Source: Aquipuribacter nitratireducens (GTDB lineage Bacteria; Actinomycetota; Actinomycetes; Actinomycetales; JBBAYJ01). From it: a DNA stretch of 64,000 bases. The DNA lies in NCBI RefSeq assembly GCF_037860835.1, contig NZ_JBBEOG010000003.1, forward strand, positions 310,001 to 374,000, read 5' to 3'. Of this stretch, positions 26,034 to 35,023 are shown one piece after another. Positions within the stretch are counted from its first letter, which is position 1; every line of letters begins with the position of its first letter. The notes under the pieces were generated by a model. The model was not told the origin of the DNA. It saw only the letters and a list, made by a program, of their open reading frames with translations, and ran no database searches. Made by a program: the position numbers and the translations under genes.

Positions 26034-26477
26034 TCACCCGCGTGGGCGAAGCACCCGCCGCACCACCGCGACGACGGCGAGCAGCACGCCCGTCACGACG
26101 CCGACGGCCGCCGCCGCGGTCGCGCCGGCCCCCGCGGCCACGGTCGGGCTGGGGGCCCAGCGCCCCTGCCGGCGTCGGGCGAGCAGCCGCCCGCCCACGA
26201 CGACGTCGACGTCGGTGGCGAGCAGGTCGCGACGGACGCCGACGGGCGCCGCGTCGGTCACCCGGCGCAGGACGTCGTCGACGGCGGCGAGCACCTGGCG
26301 GGGGCCCGCCCCGGCGACGACCTCGCTGCGGGGCAGCGACCGCCGCAGCGCCCGCACGCCCGTCACCTCGACCCGGAGCGGGCCCCCGTCGCCCGTGAGG
26401 CGGACGGTGCCCTCGCTGCCGTCGGCCGCCGTGACGGCGACGGTGAGGTCGGCGCCGAGCGAGAGGCGGTCAGGCAG
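26034..26477 (-). CDS. Small membrane-anchored protein with a hidden N-terminus and probable CTG start
   Basis: The C-terminal part is clear from the GTG at 26366, but the same frame reads convincingly upstream as LGADLTVAVTAADGSEGTV and RLTGDGGPLRVEVTG, a regular beta pattern. No ATG or GTG exists in that extension before the upstream gene. A CTG at 26475-26477, overlapping the upstream stop and preceded by GGGGCGAG, would give 147 residues. A C-terminal helix (AAAAVGVVTGVLLAVVAVV) anchors the protein in the membrane. Alternatively the gene starts at the GTG at 26366 (110 residues). The function is unknown; coupling to the 77-residue gene upstream suggests they work together. Confidence 0.5.
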   Translation of the reverse strand: MPDRLSLGADLTVAVTAADGSEGTVRLTGDGGPLRVEVTGVRALRRSLPRSEVVAGAGPRQVLAAVDDVLRRVTDAAPVGVRRDLLATDVDVVVGGRLLARRRQGRWAPSPTVAAGAGATAAAAVGVVTGVLLAVVAVVRRVLRPRG

Positions 26478-26703
26478 GGCTCGCCCCGCCGCCGTCGTTG
26501 TCCTGCGTCGTGATGCGCAGGGTGCCGTCGAGCTTCCACACGGCGCGGGGGGACTGCGGTCCCGTCTCGCGCGGCACCTCGACGGTCATGTCGACGAACG
26601 TGTAGTCGATCCTCGCGCCCTTGCCGGTGAGGAAGGACCACATCTCGCGGCCGAAGTCGGCGATGTTCGTGGTCTGTCCGTCGCGCACGTCGGTGTCGGT
26701 CAC
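26470..26703 (-). CDS. Conserved small cytoplasmic protein
   Basis: The protein has 77 residues from a GTG with an excellent ribosome site (CAGGAGGCACC). The sequence TNIADFGREMWSFLTGKG with IDYTFVDMTVEVP and WKLDGTLRITTQD is a conserved actinobacterial pattern of unknown function. It has no membrane segment and no cysteines. It is first in a two-gene unit with the membrane-anchored protein that follows, and divergent from the phosphofructokinase gene over 133 bp. Confidence 0.75.
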   Translation of the reverse strand: MTDTDVRDGQTTNIADFGREMWSFLTGKGARIDYTFVDMTVEVPRETGPQSPRAVWKLDGTLRITTQDNDGGGASPA

Positions 26704-26836
26704 GGTGCCTCCTGATCGGGTCGGTGTGTGTCCGGTTCGTCCCCAGCCTCTCCCGTCCGCGGACCGCCCGCCCGTGGATCTTGGTGCGCGCACTAGGGTC
26801 GCGGGCGAGAGACCCCGTGCCGCCTGGAGGTTCCCC

Positions 26837-28054
26837 GTGCCCGAGCACCACGCCCCCGTCCGCAAGGTCGCCATGCTCACCGCCGGCGGGCTGGCGCCCT
26901 GCCTGTCCTCCGCCGTCGGCGGGCTCGTCGAGCGCTACACGGAGATCGCGCCCGAGGTGGAGATCATCGGCTACCTCGACGGGTACGCCGGCCTGCTCTC
27001 CGGTCGTTCCGTCCGCGTCACCGACGAGGTCCGCCGCGACGCGCACCTGCTCCACCGCTTCGGCGGCAGCCCCATCGGCAACAGCCGCGTGAAGCTGACG
27101 AACCTCGCCGACCTCGTGCAGCGCGGCCTCGTGGCCGAGGGCGAGGAGGCGCTCAAGGTCGCCGCCGACCAGCTCGTCGCCGACGGGGTCGACGTCCTCC
27201 ACACCATCGGCGGCGACGACACGAACACGACGGCTGCGGACCTCGCCGCCTACCTCGCCGAGCACGACTACGACCTCACGGTCGTCGGCCTGCCGAAGAC
27301 GATCGACAACGACGTCGTGCCCATCCGGCAGTCCCTCGGCGCGTGGACGGCGGCGGAGCAGGGGGCGGTGTTCGCCCGCAACGTCCTCGCCGAGCACTCC
27401 TCGAACCCGCGGATGCTCGTCGTGCACGAGGTCATGGGGCGCGGCTGCGGCTGGCTCACGGCCGCGACGGCCGCGGCGCACCGCGAGTGGCTCGCCACCC
27501 AGCGCTTCGTCCCGGGCTTCGGCAACGACCCCCGGCGCTGGGACGTCCACGGCGTCTACCTGCCCGAGCTGGAGTTCGACGTCGAGCAGGAGTCGGAGCG
27601 GCTGCGTGCCGTCATGGACGACATCGGCTGCGTCAACCTCTTCGTCTCGGAGGGCGCGGGCGTGCAGACGATCGTCGCCGAGCTCGAGCGCGCCGGGGAG
27701 GCGGTCGCCCGCGACCCCTTCGGCCACGTGAAGATCGACACCATCAACCCCGGGGCGTGGTTCGCCAAGCAGTTCGCCGCCCGGATCGGCGCGGAGAAGA
27801 CGATGGTGCAGAAGTCCGGCTACTTCTCCCGCTCGGCGGCGCCGAACGCCGACGACCTGCGCCTCATCAAGTCGTGCACCGACCTCGCCGTGGAGTGCGC
27901 ACTGCGTCGTGAGGGCGGGGTCGTCGGTCACGACGAGGAGCAGGGCGGGCGCCTGCGCGCCATCGAGTTCGAGCGGATCGCCGGCGGCAAGGCGTTCGAC
28001 ACCTCGACGGAGTGGTTCCGGCAGCTCCTGCGGGACATCGGGCAGGCCGCCTGA
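26837..28054 (+). CDS. pfp: Pyrophosphate-dependent 6-phosphofructokinase
   Basis: This enzyme phosphorylates fructose 6-phosphate with pyrophosphate, reversibly, in glycolysis. It has 405 residues from a GTG with GGAGG six bases upstream. TIGGDDTNTTAADL (residues about 124-137) carries the second Asp of GGDD that marks PPi use rather than ATP use. PKTIDNDV (153-160) is the catalytic segment, and MGRGCGWL follows as in the family. Its stop is overlapped by the start of the next gene, which may be accidental. An upstream extension of the frame runs antisense over the divergent gene and is not used. Confidence 0.92.
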   Translation: MPEHHAPVRKVAMLTAGGLAPCLSSAVGGLVERYTEIAPEVEIIGYLDGYAGLLSGRSVRVTDEVRRDAHLLHRFGGSPIGNSRVKLTNLADLVQRGLVAEGEEALKVAADQLVADGVDVLHTIGGDDTNTTAADLAAYLAEHDYDLTVVGLPKTIDNDVVPIRQSLGAWTAAEQGAVFARNVLAEHSSNPRMLVVHEVMGRGCGWLTAATAAAHREWLATQRFVPGFGNDPRRWDVHGVYLPELEFDVEQESERLRAVMDDIGCVNLFVSEGAGVQTIVAELERAGEAVARDPFGHVKIDTINPGAWFAKQFAARIGAEKTMVQKSGYFSRSAAPNADDLRLIKSCTDLAVECALRREGGVVGHDEEQGGRLRAIEFERIAGGKAFDTSTEWFRQLLRDIGQAA

Positions 28055-29109
28055 ACAGGGCGGGACCCGCGCCGGCCCTGTCGCTGCCCCCGGGCCCCGT
28101 CGTCCGGGCCCTCGACCGGGTCGGGCGCCGGTTCGGCGCGGTCGGCGCCCCGGCCGACGTGGGCGCCCTCGCGCGGGCGCGCGAGCCCGGGCTGCGTCTC
28201 CGTCCCGTCGCCGCCGCGCTGCGCCTCGTCGGGGACGCCGTCTACGGGGCACCGCCCGCGGGGGTGCGGCGGCACTCGCTCCGCACCGCACCGGGGCCGG
28301 CCTCCCCCGACGGCGTGCGGCTCGTCGTCCACTCCCCCGCACCCGGCGCGGTCGAGGTGGGGACGGAGCTGCCGGTCGTCGTCCACCTCCACGGCGGTGG
28401 GTGGGCCCTGGGCGACGTCGAGCCGACGCCCTGGTGGGTCGCGGCGCTCACCCTGGCGGTGCCGGCGGTCGTCGTGTCCGTCGCCTACCGGCTCGCCCCC
28501 GAGCACCCCTTCCCCGCCGGGCTCGAGGACTGCGTCCACGCCGTCCGGTGGACGGCGGCCGAGCCCGGGCGGGTCGGTGCGGGGGCGAGGCTCCGCACCG
28601 GGAGCCTCTGCCTCGTCGGCGACAGCGCCGGCGGCAACCTCGCGGCGGCGACGGCCGCCCGCCTCCGCGACGAGCCCGCTCCCGGCGACCCCGTCCTCGC
28701 CGCCCAGGTCCTCGTGTACCCGGCCCTGGACGCCACGCTTACCTCGCCGTCCGTGGCACGGAACGCGACCGCCCCGTTCCTCACAGCGCAGGACCTCCGC
28801 CGCTTCGTCGGGCTCTACCTCGACGGCACCGGCACGGACCCGGCCGATCCCCGGGTCTCACCGCTGCGGGACCGCGACCTGCGCGGGCTGCCGCCGACGC
28901 ACGTCCTCACCGCCGAGCACGACCCGCTGCGCGACGAGGGGCTCGCCTACGCGGCCCGCCTGCGAGCCGCAGGTGTGCCCGTGCGCGCCACCGACCACCC
29001 CGGCGCGGTCCACGGGTTCCTGTCGACGGCGGGGCTCGGGCGGCAGCGGGCCCGCCACGCGCTCGGCGAGGTCGCGGCGTTCCTGCGCGAGGCCCTCGCC
29101 GAGGGCTGA
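28012..29109 (+). CDS. Alpha/beta hydrolase of the hormone-sensitive lipase family
   Basis: The frame gives 365 residues. The oxyanion motif HLHGGGWALGD is near residue 124, the nucleophile elbow VGDSAGGNLAAA near residue 205, the acid in TAEHDPLRDE and the histidine in AVHGFL. These mark an HSL-type esterase/lipase acting on small acyl esters. There is no signal peptide. The start is uncertain. The GTG used here overlaps the phosphofructokinase gene by 43 bp; a CTG overlapping the pfp stop is possible. The first 80 residues look like the usual cap helices. Confidence 0.85.
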   Translation: MVPAAPAGHRAGRLNRAGPAPALSLPPGPVVRALDRVGRRFGAVGAPADVGALARAREPGLRLRPVAAALRLVGDAVYGAPPAGVRRHSLRTAPGPASPDGVRLVVHSPAPGAVEVGTELPVVVHLHGGGWALGDVEPTPWWVAALTLAVPAVVVSVAYRLAPEHPFPAGLEDCVHAVRWTAAEPGRVGAGARLRTGSLCLVGDSAGGNLAAATAARLRDEPAPGDPVLAAQVLVYPALDATLTSPSVARNATAPFLTAQDLRRFVGLYLDGTGTDPADPRVSPLRDRDLRGLPPTHVLTAEHDPLRDEGLAYAARLRAAGVPVRATDHPGAVHGFLSTAGLGRQRARHALGEVAAFLREALAEG

Positions 29110-29262
29110 GGGGTCGCCTGTTACGTCTGCGTCAACTTCGCCCCGTGGTCCCGGTGACCCCTTGTCGCTCACCGACCGTCCGGTGAAGGATGACGCCACC
29201 CCAGCCGGTCCCCGCCGCCGCAGGCGTCGGCGGAGGACCACGACCCGAGGAGAACGCCCCGT

Positions 29263-31896
29263 ATGTCATCCCGCAGATGGGTGCCGGGTGCCCTCGCGAC
29301 GTCAGTCGCGTGCGCGCTCGCGCTGTCCCTCGTCCCTGCCGCCTCAGCCGCACCCGCGGCCGACCCCGACGCGGGCGCCGCGGTCCGCAGCCCCGACGAC
29401 CGGGGTCCCTCCGGACCCGACCTCGCCGCCGTCCGGTCGCAGGGCCGCTCCGGCGGCACGGCGTCCATCGGGCAGGCCGCCCAGCGCGGTGCCGCCGACC
29501 TCCCCGCCCAACCGCGCAACGACGTCATCGTCGACGTGCCGGTCAACTCCGCCGACCTGGCCATCCCGCTCAACCTCACCCCGTACCACGAGTTCGCGCC
29601 CAAGCTGCGGGCCCTGCAGGCCAGCGACCGGGTGAGCGTCGAGGTGGTCGGGCAGAGCTCCCTCGGTCGCGACCTCCACCTCGTCGTCATCACCGAGGAG
29701 ATGACCGACTCGGAGTGGGACGACTGGCAGGAGCTGTCCGACCTGCGCACCGAGGACCCCGACGCGGCGGCGGCGCTGCTCGCCGCCGGCGGCTACGACG
29801 AGTGGCGCACGCCGCTGTTCGTCAACAACAACATCCACGGCAACGAGTGGGAGGGCACGGACGCCTCCTTCCAGGTCATGGACGAGCTCGCGTTCGGGAC
29901 GGACGCGTTCACCACGTCGCTCGTCGAGGACCACGTCATCGCGTTCCTCGTCTCGCTCAACCCCGACGGCCGCGTCGCCGCGACCCGCGCGAACGCCAAC
30001 GGCTTCGACATGAACCGCGACTTCATCACCCAGTCGCAGCCGGAGGTCCGCGTCGCCCGGGACCAGATCATCCGCTACAACCCGCTGACGTTCCTCGACC
30101 AGCACGGCTACGTCAACCAGACCCTCATCGAGCCCACCACCGGCCCGCACGGGGAGAACTAGGAGTACGACCTCTACATCCGCCACGCCCTGCGCAACGC
30201 GCTGTCGATGGAGGCGAAGGTCCTCGAGGAGCTCGGCGACGAGTTCCGGCCGCGAGCCACCAACGGCACCACGGGGGCACCGTGGTCGCAGGTGCTCATC
30301 CCCTACCGCGACTTCTCCGACGGCTGGGACGACTGGCCGCCGATCTTCACGCCGATGTACGCGATGTACCACGGTGCGGTCGGTCACACGATCGAGTTCC
30401 CGTACAACCCGCGCAGCTCGGCGCTGTCCGTGGCCGAGCGCCACGAGCGCACCCGCCTCAACACCGCGATCGCCCGGGCGACGATCCTCGGCAACTTCGA
30501 GTACGCCAACGCGAACGACGAGGCCATCCTCGCCGACCAGATCGAGCTCTTCCGCCGCGGCGCAGCCGGCGAGGACTCCCGGCCGATCGACGACCCGCTC
30601 GCGATCGAGACGGCCGCCAAGGGCGTCTTCCCCGACGGCACCGCCTACGACCACAGCGAGACGTACGCGCAGGAGTACCCGCGCGCGTACGTGCTGCCGG
30701 CCGGCGAGGACCAGCGCAGCGAGACGGCCGCGTCGCGGCTCGTGGAGTTCCTCGTCGACAACGACGTCGAGGTGACGGTCGCCAAGGCGCCGGTCCGGAT
30801 CGGCGGGGTCCGCTACGAGGCCGGGACGTACGTCGTCGACATGCACCAGGCCAAGCGCGGCCTGGCGAACACGATCCTCGACGAGGGCCGCGACGTCACC
30901 CTCGACTTCCCCACGATGTACGACATCTCCGGGTGGAGCCTCGGGGACCTGTGGGGCGCCACCGTCGAGGTCGTCGAGACGGGGGACCTGCAGGGGAACC
31001 AGCTCGTCGACGTCTCCTCGACCGTCCCGACCGGCAGCTTCCCCGCCGGTCGGCGGGCCGGGTACGCCTTCACCGTCGACTCCGTCGAGGGTGTCGCCGC
31101 GGTCAACGCGCTCGCCGGTGACGGGCTCGCGGTGGGCCGGCTCGACGACGGCACCTTCGTCGTCCGCGGCGACGCCGCGACGGTGCGGGAGGTGACACAG
31201 GGCGCCGGGCTCGACGTGCGTGCGGCCTCGGCGGCCGAGGTGGGTCTCGCGACCCCGGTCGACCGCCTCACCGTCGGTCTCAGCGGCCCGGCCGACGAGG
31301 CCTTCGCGCTGCGCGAGATGGGCTTCGACGTGGTGCCGGTGACGAGCGCGCTCGTCGACAGCGGGGCGGTCGACCTCGCCGACCTCGACGCGCTCTACGT
31401 CGGGTCCAGCGGCGGCAACCCCGCGACCACGCTCAATCCGGCGACGCTGACCCCGGCCGGACGCGCCGCGCTCACCGCGTGGCTCGCGGACGGTGGCACG
31501 GTCGTGGGCCGCGGCTCCGGCGGTGCGGCGTTCAACGCCGCCGCAGGTCTGCTCGACGTCACCGTCACCGCGGCCCGGGGTGACGCCAACGGCACCGTCG
31601 CGGTCGTCAACACGCCGGACAGCCCGGTGACCGGTGACGCCATCGACGTCTCGTTCGTCAGCTCCCCGCGCGTCTTCAGCAGCGTGGGCGCCGGGGTGCG
31701 TGTCGACCAGGAGCTCGCCGAGGGCGAGTTCCTCCTCTCCGGGCACTGGATCGGGTCGTCGGCCTTCGCCGGGCAGCCCGTCGTCGTGAGCGGCACAGCC
31801 GCGGGCGCCGACGTCACCCTGTTCGGCACCGAGCCGCTCTACCGCGACCACCCGAAGGGCATGTTCACGCAGGTCGCCGAGGCGCTCTGGCGCTGA
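29263..31896 (+). pseudogene. Secreted M14 zinc carboxypeptidase with an in-frame amber codon
   Basis: The full-length reading is 878 codons. A signal peptide (SVACALALSLVPAASAAPAA) precedes an M14 domain with the zinc motif NNIHGNEWEG (His192, Glu195) and a third ligand in FLDQHGYV (His281). Codon 300 is TAG, then the same frame continues intact for 578 codons with normal coding character. The context GPHGEN-TAG-EYDLY suggests a tyrosine codon TAC changed to TAG, since ENYEYDLY would fit the family. Without read-through only a 299-residue piece is made, lacking the catalytic glutamate region. The C-terminal part resembles a Rossmann-like or beta-rich accessory domain. It could be a sequencing error. 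Confidence 0.78.
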
Positions 31897-31966
31897 CCCG
31901 CCTGCCGCGACGCGCCGCCGTGCCGCGGACCCGGCACGGCGGCGCGTCCGCGTGGGCCCCGCGGCC

Positions 31967-32284
31967 TCAGCCCCCGGCGACCGACTGCACGACCTCCACG
32001 GTCGTGCCCGCGGGCACCGCGGTGGCCTGCCCGTCGAGGCGGCGCACCTCCTCGCCCGAGACGTAGACGTTGACGAAGCGCCGCAGCTCGCCGCGCTCGT
32101 CGCGGACGCGACGGGCCAGGGCCGGGTGCTGCTGCGCCAGCACGTCGAGGACCTCGCGCACGCTGACCGGCCCCGCCGCCGTCACGACGAGGTCGGTCTC
32201 CCGCGCCCCGCCGAGGTCCGCCGCGAGGGCCCTCGGCACCCGCACGCGCACCGTCGTCGCAGCCGGTGGGCCCGCGCCGGTCAC
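31967..32284 (-). CDS. MoaD/ThiS family ubiquitin-like sulfur-carrier protein
   Basis: The protein has 105 residues from a GTG overlapping the upstream gene's stop (GTGA). The beta-grasp pattern is clear: VRVRVPRAL at the start, VSVREVLDVLAQQHPALARR in the helix, RRFVNVYVSGEEVRRLDG, then a C-terminal VEVVQSVAGG ending exactly in Gly-Gly. The exposed diglycine is what E1-like enzymes adenylate and thiocarboxylate, as in MoaD, ThiS and CysO. No partner E1, MoaE or cysteine synthase gene lies nearby. Its only partner is the beta-propeller gene, so its role is open. Confidence 0.87.
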   Translation of the reverse strand: MTGAGPPAATTVRVRVPRALAADLGGARETDLVVTAAGPVSVREVLDVLAQQHPALARRVRDERGELRRFVNVYVSGEEVRRLDGQATAVPAGTTVEVVQSVAGG

Positions 32285-33360
32285 GGCAGTCGGGCGGCGC
32301 GCACGCACAGGACGTCCGGCAGGCCGTCCGCGACACGCACGAAGCCGTCACCGCCGTCGCGCGACGCCCACACCTCACCCGAGCGGCTGCCGAGGTAGAC
32401 CCCCGTCGGGTCGTCGTCGTCGACGCACGCGGCGTCGCGCAGCACGGCGTTCCAGTGCCCGTCCGGCAGCCCGTCACCGCAGGTTGTCCACGTGCGCCCG
32501 GCGTCGTCGGAACGGTGGACGGCGAGTCGACCGCCGGGTGGCACCCGCTCGGCGTCGGCGACGAGCGGGACGACCCACACGCGGCCGCCGGTGCGGGGGT
32601 CCGCGAGGACGGCGAACCCGAAGTCGCTCGGGAGCCCCTCGGCGATCGAGTGCCACGTGTCGCCGGCGTCGTCGCTGCGGTACACGCCGTGGTGGTTCTG
32701 GGCGTAGAGGCGCCGCGGGTCCTCGGCGTCGCGCGCGACCTTGTGCACGCACTGGCCGAACTCCGGCTCCGGTCCCGGCATGAAGTACGCGGAGATCCCC
32801 GTGTTGCGTGGCGCCCACGTCGCGCCGCCGTCGTCGCTGCGGTACACCCCGCCGGTGCTCATCGCGACGTGGACGGTGTCGTCGACAGGGCTCGGCAGCA
32901 CCGTGTGCGCGGCGGCCCCGCCGTAGCCCGCGCCCCACTCCGAGCGGTGCGGGTGGTCCCACAGGCCGCGGACGAGGTCGAAGTGCTCGCCGCCGTCGGT
33001 GGACCGCCACACCGAGATGGGCTCGCACCCGGCCCACACGACTCCGGGGCGCTCTGCCGCGTCGGGACGGATCTGCCACACGCGCTCGAGCGCGGCGTCG
33101 GTGTCGTCGGGGAAGCGGATGGCCCCGTGGTCGGGCTCCTGCCACGTCGCGCCGAGGTCGTCGCTGCGGACGACGGTGGGGCCCCAGTGCTCGGAGCGGG
33201 TGCCGACGAGGAGGCGGGTGCGACCACCACGGGTGTCGAGGGCGACCGCGGGCACCTCGTGCATGAGCAGGTGCGGTTCGGAGAGCTGCCACGTGCGCCG
33301 GTCGTCGGTGGTGGCGAGCCACAGGCCCTTGCGTGTGCCGATCGCGAGAAGGGTCGTCAT
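32281..33360 (-). CDS. BNR/Asp-box beta-propeller protein (sialidase-like fold)
   Basis: The protein has 359 residues from ATG (MTTLLAIGTRKGLWLAT). Six Asp-box repeats of the form S-x-D-x-G-x-x-W/F are visible (SDDLGATW, STDGGEHF, SDDGGATW, SDDAGDTW, SDDAGRTW, SRDGGDGF), which fits a six-bladed propeller. Automated pipelines call such proteins exo-alpha-sialidase, but I see no arginine triad or signal peptide, so an intracellular non-enzymatic or unknown enzymatic role is as likely. It is translationally coupled to the downstream MoaD/ThiS protein, a pairing I have seen in other actinobacteria. Confidence 0.85.
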   Translation of the reverse strand: MTTLLAIGTRKGLWLATTDDRRTWQLSEPHLLMHEVPAVALDTRGGRTRLLVGTRSEHWGPTVVRSDDLGATWQEPDHGAIRFPDDTDAALERVWQIRPDAAERPGVVWAGCEPISVWRSTDGGEHFDLVRGLWDHPHRSEWGAGYGGAAAHTVLPSPVDDTVHVAMSTGGVYRSDDGGATWAPRNTGISAYFMPGPEPEFGQCVHKVARDAEDPRRLYAQNHHGVYRSDDAGDTWHSIAEGLPSDFGFAVLADPRTGGRVWVVPLVADAERVPPGGRLAVHRSDDAGRTWTTCGDGLPDGHWNAVLRDAACVDDDDPTGVYLGSRSGEVWASRDGGDGFVRVADGLPDVLCVRAARLP

Positions 33361-33497
33361 GACCGGTGGACCGTCACGGCGGCCCGGACTCATCGGTGGT
33401 CGCGCGACCCCTACCGGCGAACGGGCGGATGAGCCAGGCTCCCCCGGACGGCCGGGGCGCTCTTGCTCCTGTCCGCTCCGTCCGGAAAGGGTCGACC

Positions 33498-33758
33498 GTG
33501 CTCATCATCGGCGTTCTGCTCTGGGGAATGGTCACCGGCTGGATCGCGTGGGTGCTCCTGGGGCGCGGCACGGTGGCGTGGCCGCAGGCGTTCGTCGCCG
33601 GCGTCCTCGGCTCGTTCGTCGGGGGCCTCGGCGCCAGCCTGCTCGCGGGCGACGGGCTGGCCCTGCGTCCCAGCGGCATCATCGGCACCGTCGTGGGCGC
33701 GGTCGTCGTCCTCGTCGTCTGGGGCTGGTGGTCACGACGGCGACAGCCCGCCGCCTGA
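33498..33758 (+). CDS. GlsB/YeaQ/YmgE family stress-response membrane protein
   Basis: The protein has 86 residues from a GTG behind GGAAAGG. Three hydrophobic segments with glycine-rich spacing (VLLWGMVTGWIAWVLLG, FVAGVLGSFVGGLGASLLAG, IIGTVVGAVVVLVVWG) match the family formerly called transglycosylase-associated. The role is unknown; homologues rise under acid or envelope stress. The last 27 bp overlap the convergent AI-2E transporter gene. Confidence 0.85.
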   Translation: MLIIGVLLWGMVTGWIAWVLLGRGTVAWPQAFVAGVLGSFVGGLGASLLAGDGLALRPSGIIGTVVGAVVVLVVWGWWSRRRQPAA

Positions 33759-34886
33759 CTCGTGTCCTGACACCGCCCGCACGGCGGCCGCCGCTGCCGC
33801 GGTGAGCGGCACGAACAGCAACGCGCCGGCGATGCCCCACAGCAGGCCGCCGGCGGTGACGGCGGCGAGGACGACGGCGGGGTGCAGCCGCAGCCGGCGA
33901 CCCAGCACCCACGGCTCGACGACGTCGTTGCCGACCTGCTGGACGACGACGACGAGGAGCAGGGTGAGGGCCGCCGTCGTGAGGCCCCCGTCGACGAGCG
34001 CGACCGCGACGGCGACGGCACCCGCGACGAGCGCCCCGATGGTGGGGACGTAGGAGAGCACGAACTGGAGGACGGCGAGCGTCAGCACGAGGGGCACGCC
34101 GAGGAGCAGGAGGCCGAGCCCGATGCCGACGGCGTCGAAGAGCGCGACGACCGTGAGACCCCGGACGTACGAGCCGACCGTGCCCCACGCGGCGTCGCCG
34201 GCCTCACGGACCCTCTCCCGGGTCCCGGGACGGACCCGGTCGAGGGCCCAGCGCCACATGCGCGGGCCGTCCTTGAGGAAGAGGAACGCGAAGGCGAGGG
34301 TGAGGAACACCGCGACGAGGACCTCGAAGGCACCGGCGACGGCCGACAGCGCGTCGGTCGGGCTGGGGCCGTCCTCGCCGCCGCCGGCGCCCTCGCTCCC
34401 GCCGGCGCCCTCGCTCCCGCCGGCGCCCTCGCTCCCGCCGGCGCCCTCGCTCCCGCCGCCGGCTCCCCCTGTCGCCGCCCCCGGGGTCAGCTCGTTCGGG
34501 ATGCCCTGCTGCAGCGGCGCCGGCAGCCGCTCGACCGCCTGGCCGAGGCTGTCCCGCAGCTCGGGCACCTGGTCGGCCACCCGCTCCCCCACGAGCCAGC
34601 CCAGTCCACCGCCCACGGCCAGGAGCACGAGGACGCCCGTGAGCGCGCTCACCCACCGGGGGACGCGTCGCTCGGCCGCCCTGTCGACCGCCGGCGCGAG
34701 GACACCCGCCACGAGCGCCCCGACCGCGAGCGAGACGACGAGGAGGGTGAGCGCGGAGACGAGCTGGCCGAGCAGCCACGCCGCGGCGCCGACGACCGCC
34801 GACAGCCCGGCGACGGTGGCGGCGCGCACGAGCCACGCCGGTGCCGGCAGGACGGGACGGCGAGGGGTGGGGTCCGCGTTGCTCAC
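33732..34886 (-). CDS. AI-2E family transporter (PerM-like membrane protein)
   Basis: The protein has 384 residues with about eight transmembrane segments. The pair LLGQLVSALTLLVVSLAVGALVAG and APAVDRAAERRVPRWV near the N-terminus and the C-terminal GGLLWGIAGALLFVPLTAA are typical. The family exports small molecules or acts as a cation antiporter; its substrate is not certain. Between the second and third segments lies a low-complexity loop with four exact GGSEGA repeats encoded by an 18-bp tandem repeat. The 3' end overlaps the convergent YeaQ-like gene. Confidence 0.88.
   Translation of the reverse strand: MSNADPTPRRPVLPAPAWLVRAATVAGLSAVVGAAAWLLGQLVSALTLLVVSLAVGALVAGVLAPAVDRAAERRVPRWVSALTGVLVLLAVGGGLGWLVGERVADQVPELRDSLGQAVERLPAPLQQGIPNELTPGAATGGAGGGSEGAGGSEGAGGSEGAGGSEGAGGGEDGPSPTDALSAVAGAFEVLVAVFLTLAFAFLFLKDGPRMWRWALDRVRPGTRERVREAGDAAWGTVGSYVRGLTVVALFDAVGIGLGLLLLGVPLVLTLAVLQFVLSYVPTIGALVAGAVAVAVALVDGGLTTAALTLLLVVVVQQVGNDVVEPWVLGRRLRLHPAVVLAAVTAGGLLWGIAGALLFVPLTAAAAAAVRAVSGHESGGGLSPS
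34383..34454. repeat. Four perfect 18-bp tandem repeats inside the AI-2E gene
   Basis: The unit GCCGGCGCCCTCGCTCCC repeats four times without a mismatch (34383, 34401, 34419, 34437). On the coding strand it encodes GGSEGA each time, forming an extracytoplasmic or cytoplasmic linker whose length can change without a frameshift. Confidence 0.95.
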
Positions 34887-34967
34887 GTGTCGTACCTACC
34901 CCGTGTCACCAGCACCCACCACCCAGCGCGCAGGCGGGCGGATCCGTTCGCCGGCGCGTGCGCGGCG

Positions 34968-34997
34968 TTGCCCGGGGGACGGGCACCGGCCTAGCGT
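34968..34997 (+). promoter_or_regulatory. Possible promoter of the hydrogenase-maturation-type gene
   Basis: TTGCCC at 34968 and TAGCGT at 34992 are 18 bp apart, an acceptable actinobacterial -35/-10 pair, 27 bp before the start codon of the next gene. Confidence 0.45.
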
Positions 34998-35023
34998 GGA
35001 GGCAGCAGAGCGAGGAGGCTCCC

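Noticed and set aside
32281-33360. Exo-alpha-sialidase function for the Asp-box protein
   Set aside because: Asp boxes are structural; no signal peptide or arginine triad is apparent.
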